From an uncultured Dorea sp. (GTDB lineage Bacteria; Bacillota; Clostridia; Lachnospirales; Lachnospiraceae): a DNA stretch of 64,000 nt. The position numbers and the translations under genes are program-made. Shown here one piece after another: positions 61,361 to 64,000 of this stretch; the first letter of the stretch is position 1, and the number at the start of each line of letters is the position of its first letter. Under the pieces are notes generated by a model. It did not search any database, was not told the DNA's origin, and worked only from the letters and a program-made list of their open reading frames with translations. The stretch spans positions 1-64,000 of the forward strand of contig URTM01000014.1 of the NCBI GenBank assembly GCA_900550865.1. The letters are read 5' to 3'.

Positions 61361-61483
61361 AATCCTTTCTCCAGACATATGTTTCCCCTTTATACCTGCT
61401 CTTTTCCAGAATCATATTGTCTTTTATTTTATCAAATTCTCTCCTTGTTTTCCATTATGTTTCTATTATTATTTGGTGATTTA

Positions 61484-61532
61484 CAAAAAAATCCGGGAGA
61501 CACTGATAAGTTTCATTCAGTATCTCCCGGAT
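61484..61532 (-). terminator. Terminator of the MATE gene
   Basis: Stem ATCCGGGAGA / TCTCCCGGAT with inner ACTGA / TCAGT, followed by TTTTTTGTAA on the minus strand. Confidence 0.85.
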
Positions 61533-61539
61533 ATTGTCT

Positions 61540-62907
61540 TTATGATCTTTCTTCCATTCTTTTTAACTCCGGCAGCACAATACACAGCATCGTGATAAAG
61601 CAAAGACTTCCTCCGATCACATTCGATACCGGTTCTGCAAGAAATACACCATCCGTTCCCATATATAATGCATACGGCATCAGATAAGTCAGCGGAACTA
61701 CGATCACAACTTTTCGAAGTATCGAGAAGAAGATTGCCTGTCTCTTCTTATTCAATGACTTGAACACCGTCTGTCCCATATACTGCAGATCCATAAAAAT
61801 AAATGCTGCGAAATATTGTTTCAATGCAGGAACTGCATCTTTCATTAACATCTTATCTGAACTGAATATCCGGATCAGCACTTCCGGGATCACGATAATA
61901 CTGCCCCACATCACACCGGTATAGACCAGGATCATAACTGCGAGAACAACCATCGCTTTTCTGACATATCCCGGTCGTCGTGCTCCGTAATTATAACTCA
62001 GGATCGGAGAGGTTCCTTCATTCATTGCATGGATCGGCGTCTCTACAAGCTGCCGCACACTGGTAATAATCGTCATAACGGAAATATAAATATCTCCACC
62101 GGTAACCGAAAGTACGTTATTACAGCAGATTGATACCAGACTATTTGTAAGCTGCATGATAAATCCAGCCATGCCAAGGCTTACAATATTCTTTGCATAC
62201 CCGCTACATTCTCCAAACTCTTCTTTCTTTAAAAGGCGTACTTTCAATTCCGCTCTTTTTGTAAGAAAGACAAATACAAATAACGCAGACATCGTCTGTG
62301 ACAATACTGTAGCGATCGCAGCTCCCTGTACACCAAATCCCAGCACAAAAATGAATAGCGGATCCAGGATCAGATTTGCGACTGCACCGACCGTAACCGA
62401 AAGCATACCGATCACCGAATATCCCTGCGCATTAATGAATGGATTCATTCCCACTGCAAGCATTGACGGCAGTGTACCGATCAGATAGATCATCATATAT
62501 GGATATGCATAGTCAAGTGCCGCATTTGAGGCTCCAAACAGTACCAGTACCGGACGTGCAAAAAGCATTCCTGTGACCATCAGTATCACCGCACTCGCGC
62601 AGACCATGGAAAATGAAGTGTTCATAATCCTGACTGCCGTCTTCTCTTCCTTCTTTCCCCGGTAAATAGAAAACAGCGGCGCGCCTCCGCCTCCAAACAG
62701 ATTTGCAAACGCTGTAATAATCATGATCAACGGAAAACAGATTCCAACCGCACCAAGTGCCGCTGTTCCCACATGTGGAATACGGGCGATGTATACACGG
62801 TCTACAATGTTATATAATAAATTCAAAAGCTGGGCAACAAGCATTGGAATGGCTGCTCCGAAAATATTTCCTGTTACCGTTCCATTTTCGAAATCAATTC
62901 TTTTCAT
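61540..62907 (-). CDS. MATE family multidrug/cation antiporter
   Basis: Twelve-helix exporter of 455 aa using Na+ or H+ to expel cationic compounds. The two MatE repeats begin GNIFGAAIPMLVAQLLNLLY and, in the second half, SLGMAGFIMQLTNSLVSICC. VDRVYIARIPHVGTAALGAVG is typical of the NorM/DinF clostridial branch. ATG 62907 has an AAAGGAAA site at long spacing. It is divergent from a LysR gene with a 183-bp shared intergenic region, so it is probably that regulator's target. The substrate is unknown. Confidence 0.92.
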   Translation of the reverse strand: MKRIDFENGTVTGNIFGAAIPMLVAQLLNLLYNIVDRVYIARIPHVGTAALGAVGICFPLIMIITAFANLFGGGGAPLFSIYRGKKEEKTAVRIMNTSFSMVCASAVILMVTGMLFARPVLVLFGASNAALDYAYPYMMIYLIGTLPSMLAVGMNPFINAQGYSVIGMLSVTVGAVANLILDPLFIFVLGFGVQGAAIATVLSQTMSALFVFVFLTKRAELKVRLLKKEEFGECSGYAKNIVSLGMAGFIMQLTNSLVSICCNNVLSVTGGDIYISVMTIITSVRQLVETPIHAMNEGTSPILSYNYGARRPGYVRKAMVVLAVMILVYTGVMWGSIIVIPEVLIRIFSSDKMLMKDAVPALKQYFAAFIFMDLQYMGQTVFKSLNKKRQAIFFSILRKVVIVVPLTYLMPYALYMGTDGVFLAEPVSNVIGGSLCFITMLCIVLPELKRMEERS

Positions 62908-62942
62908 TTTCTACTTATTTCCTTTCTTTTTCTTGCGTTTTT

Positions 62943-62971
62943 AGTATAACATTGGTTATTATATATGTAAA
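62943..62971 (-). promoter_or_regulatory. Promoter of the MATE gene
   Basis: TTTACA (62966-62971), 17 bp, TATACT (62943-62948) on the minus strand. Confidence 0.65.
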
Positions 62972-63012
62972 TTATTGTTTTTATATCATTATTCAATATT
63001 TTTTGTATGGTT

Positions 63013-63044
63013 TATAATTACACCTTACACCATATGTAACTATA
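63013..63044. promoter_or_regulatory. Candidate LysR operator
   Basis: Dyad TATAATTAC / GTAACTATA (63013-63021 with 63036-63044, one mismatch) in the MATE-lysR gap, ~42 bases upstream of the MATE -35 box, which is the usual place of a LysR activation site. Confidence 0.45.
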
Positions 63045-63090
63045 TTTTCCATATATACCCGTACAGTAAGTTTTATAAAAAGGAGATGCC

Positions 63091-63945
63091 ATGGAACTCA
63101 AACAATTAGAATATTTCCGTGCTATCGTTGATGCCGGAACGATCAGTGGGGCTGCAAGAGATCTTCACATGACCCAGCCACCACTCAGCTATCAGATCAA
63201 AATGCTTGAAGAAGAACTTCAGGTACCGCTTCTTCTACGTGGGAAAAAAAGTATCACACTCACCGAGGCCGGTAAGACTCTTTACGAACAGGCCGGTAAT
63301 CTGCTGATGCTTTCCGATCTTGCCAAACGAGAAGTGATAAAATCCAGTCAGTCGGCAACGTTACACCTTGGAATGACACCTTCTACGGTATCGATGATGT
63401 CAGACCACCTTTTACGTTTTTCAAAGAAATATCCACAAGTACACTTTGATGTCCATGAAGGATCCACCTTTACTCTGAAAGACCAATTGGAAAATCACGT
63501 CATTGACCTGACCACTTTGCGAACCCCCATCGCTCTGAACGGATGTGAAACCCATACACTCTTAAAAGAAAGTCTCATGGCAATGGCAGTTCCGGAATAT
63601 CCCCTCCTTAAGGGTCGGGATTCTATTCCTTTACAGGAACTTTCCGAACAGCCTCTGATTCTTTCACAACGTTACCAGAAATATATGCTCTCAGCATTTG
63701 AACGTGCAGGACTTGTGTGTGATATCTATTTTACCTGCGGGGATGCCCGCACCGCCATGACTATGGCCGAAAAAGGGCTTGGAATCGCGATTCTTCCCGC
63801 ATCTATGCAGACACTTTCTCAAAAGCTCAGGCCATGCATGATTTCCGATACCGATCTTATGACGGAGATTCTTCTTGCGTGGAGAAAAGAACGGCTTCCT
63901 GATGAAATCCGGGATTTTCTGAAAATGTGGAATATAGAAAAATAA
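63091..63945 (+). CDS. LysR family transcriptional regulator
   Basis: DNA-binding regulator of 284 aa. The N-terminal winged helix reads MELKQLEYFRAIVDAGTISG, then AARDLHMTQPPLSYQIKMLEEELQVPLL, the classic LysR motif. The C-terminal periplasmic-binding-like effector domain (~90-284) is complete, ending FLKMWNIEK. ATG 63091 follows AAGGAGATGCC. It is divergent from the MATE exporter and probably controls it in response to an effector that cannot be named. A terminator follows at the window edge. Confidence 0.93.
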   Translation: MELKQLEYFRAIVDAGTISGAARDLHMTQPPLSYQIKMLEEELQVPLLLRGKKSITLTEAGKTLYEQAGNLLMLSDLAKREVIKSSQSATLHLGMTPSTVSMMSDHLLRFSKKYPQVHFDVHEGSTFTLKDQLENHVIDLTTLRTPIALNGCETHTLLKESLMAMAVPEYPLLKGRDSIPLQELSEQPLILSQRYQKYMLSAFERAGLVCDIYFTCGDARTAMTMAEKGLGIAILPASMQTLSQKLRPCMISDTDLMTEILLAWRKERLPDEIRDFLKMWNIEK

Positions 63946-63950
63946 AAAAG

Positions 63951-64000
63951 CAGAGTATCTTTCGCACACATAAGGCGCCGGAGATACTCTGTTCTTTCTT
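63951..64000 (+). terminator. Terminator of the LysR gene
   Basis: 10-bp stem CAGAGTATCT / AGATACTCTG (63951-63960 with 63982-63991), followed by TTCTTTCTT at the window end. Confidence 0.75.

Overview
The window is 64 kb of low-to-moderate GC chromosome from an anaerobic Firmicute. It is most likely a Lachnospiraceae gut bacterium of the Dorea / Mediterraneibacter / Blautia kind. The evidence is strict-anaerobe enzymes (pyruvate:ferredoxin oxidoreductase, pyruvate phosphate dikinase, K+-dependent membrane pyrophosphatase, selenocysteine glycine reductase), Firmicute gene order (era-yqzL-like-recO, ecfA1-ecfA2-ecfT-truA), strong AGGAGG ribosome sites and consensus sigma-A promoters. The genus is inference. 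Most genes are on the minus strand. I saw no transposase, phage gene, CRISPR array, rRNA or tRNA.

Region 1 (1-20 kb) is an amino-acid fermentation island. After ppdK (cut by the left edge) and an M18 aminopeptidase come tdh-kbl (threonine to glycine + acetyl-CoA) and a divergent sstT Ser/Thr transporter. A full glycine reductase cluster follows, transcribed grdX-grdE-grdB-trxB-trxA-grdA-(terminator)-grdC-grdD. grdB and grdA each carry an in-frame UGA selenocysteine codon. A glycine riboswitch with a terminator lies upstream of grdX. A Na+/amino-acid symporter and glycyl-tRNA synthetase lie further upstream. Together these would convert threonine or glycine into acetyl phosphate and ammonia.

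Region 2 (19-35 kb) holds recO, a 56-codon YqzL-like gene, era and an M16C protease. Next is an NhaC-family transporter behind a lysine riboswitch and terminator, better read as a lysine transporter (LysW type). PFOR follows, then a ~190-bp TA-flanked nested palindrome of unknown nature, two COG0523 GTPases (one with a His/Asp/Cys-rich metal-binding tract), and hppA.

Region 3 (35-50 kb) holds truA with the ECF vitamin transporter core, cyclophilin, an arylsulfotransferase-like lipoprotein and a C39-like protein. proC and a GntR regulator are divergent and share an operator-rich intergenic region. TetR, acylphosphatase, an HD alarmone hydrolase-like protein, an SDR, exonuclease III, a second truA, nrdR, a YlmC/YmxH protein and a ferredoxin follow.

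Region 4 (50-64 kb) holds arcC, a HAD phosphatase, dapB, trxA, an aldose epimerase, a Nudix hydrolase, an RluA-type pseudouridine synthase and a second Na+/amino-acid symporter. A two-gene signalling operon follows (GGDEF-hybrid histidine kinase plus RelA/SpoT-synthetase-like protein), then a MATE exporter divergent from a LysR regulator.

A degenerate repeat family containing GCTGCC(N)GTGGCAG and AAAGTATGCAAGA cores is scattered in intergenic positions at about 8.0, 31.7, 32.9, 44.6, 46.6 and 48.9 kb.
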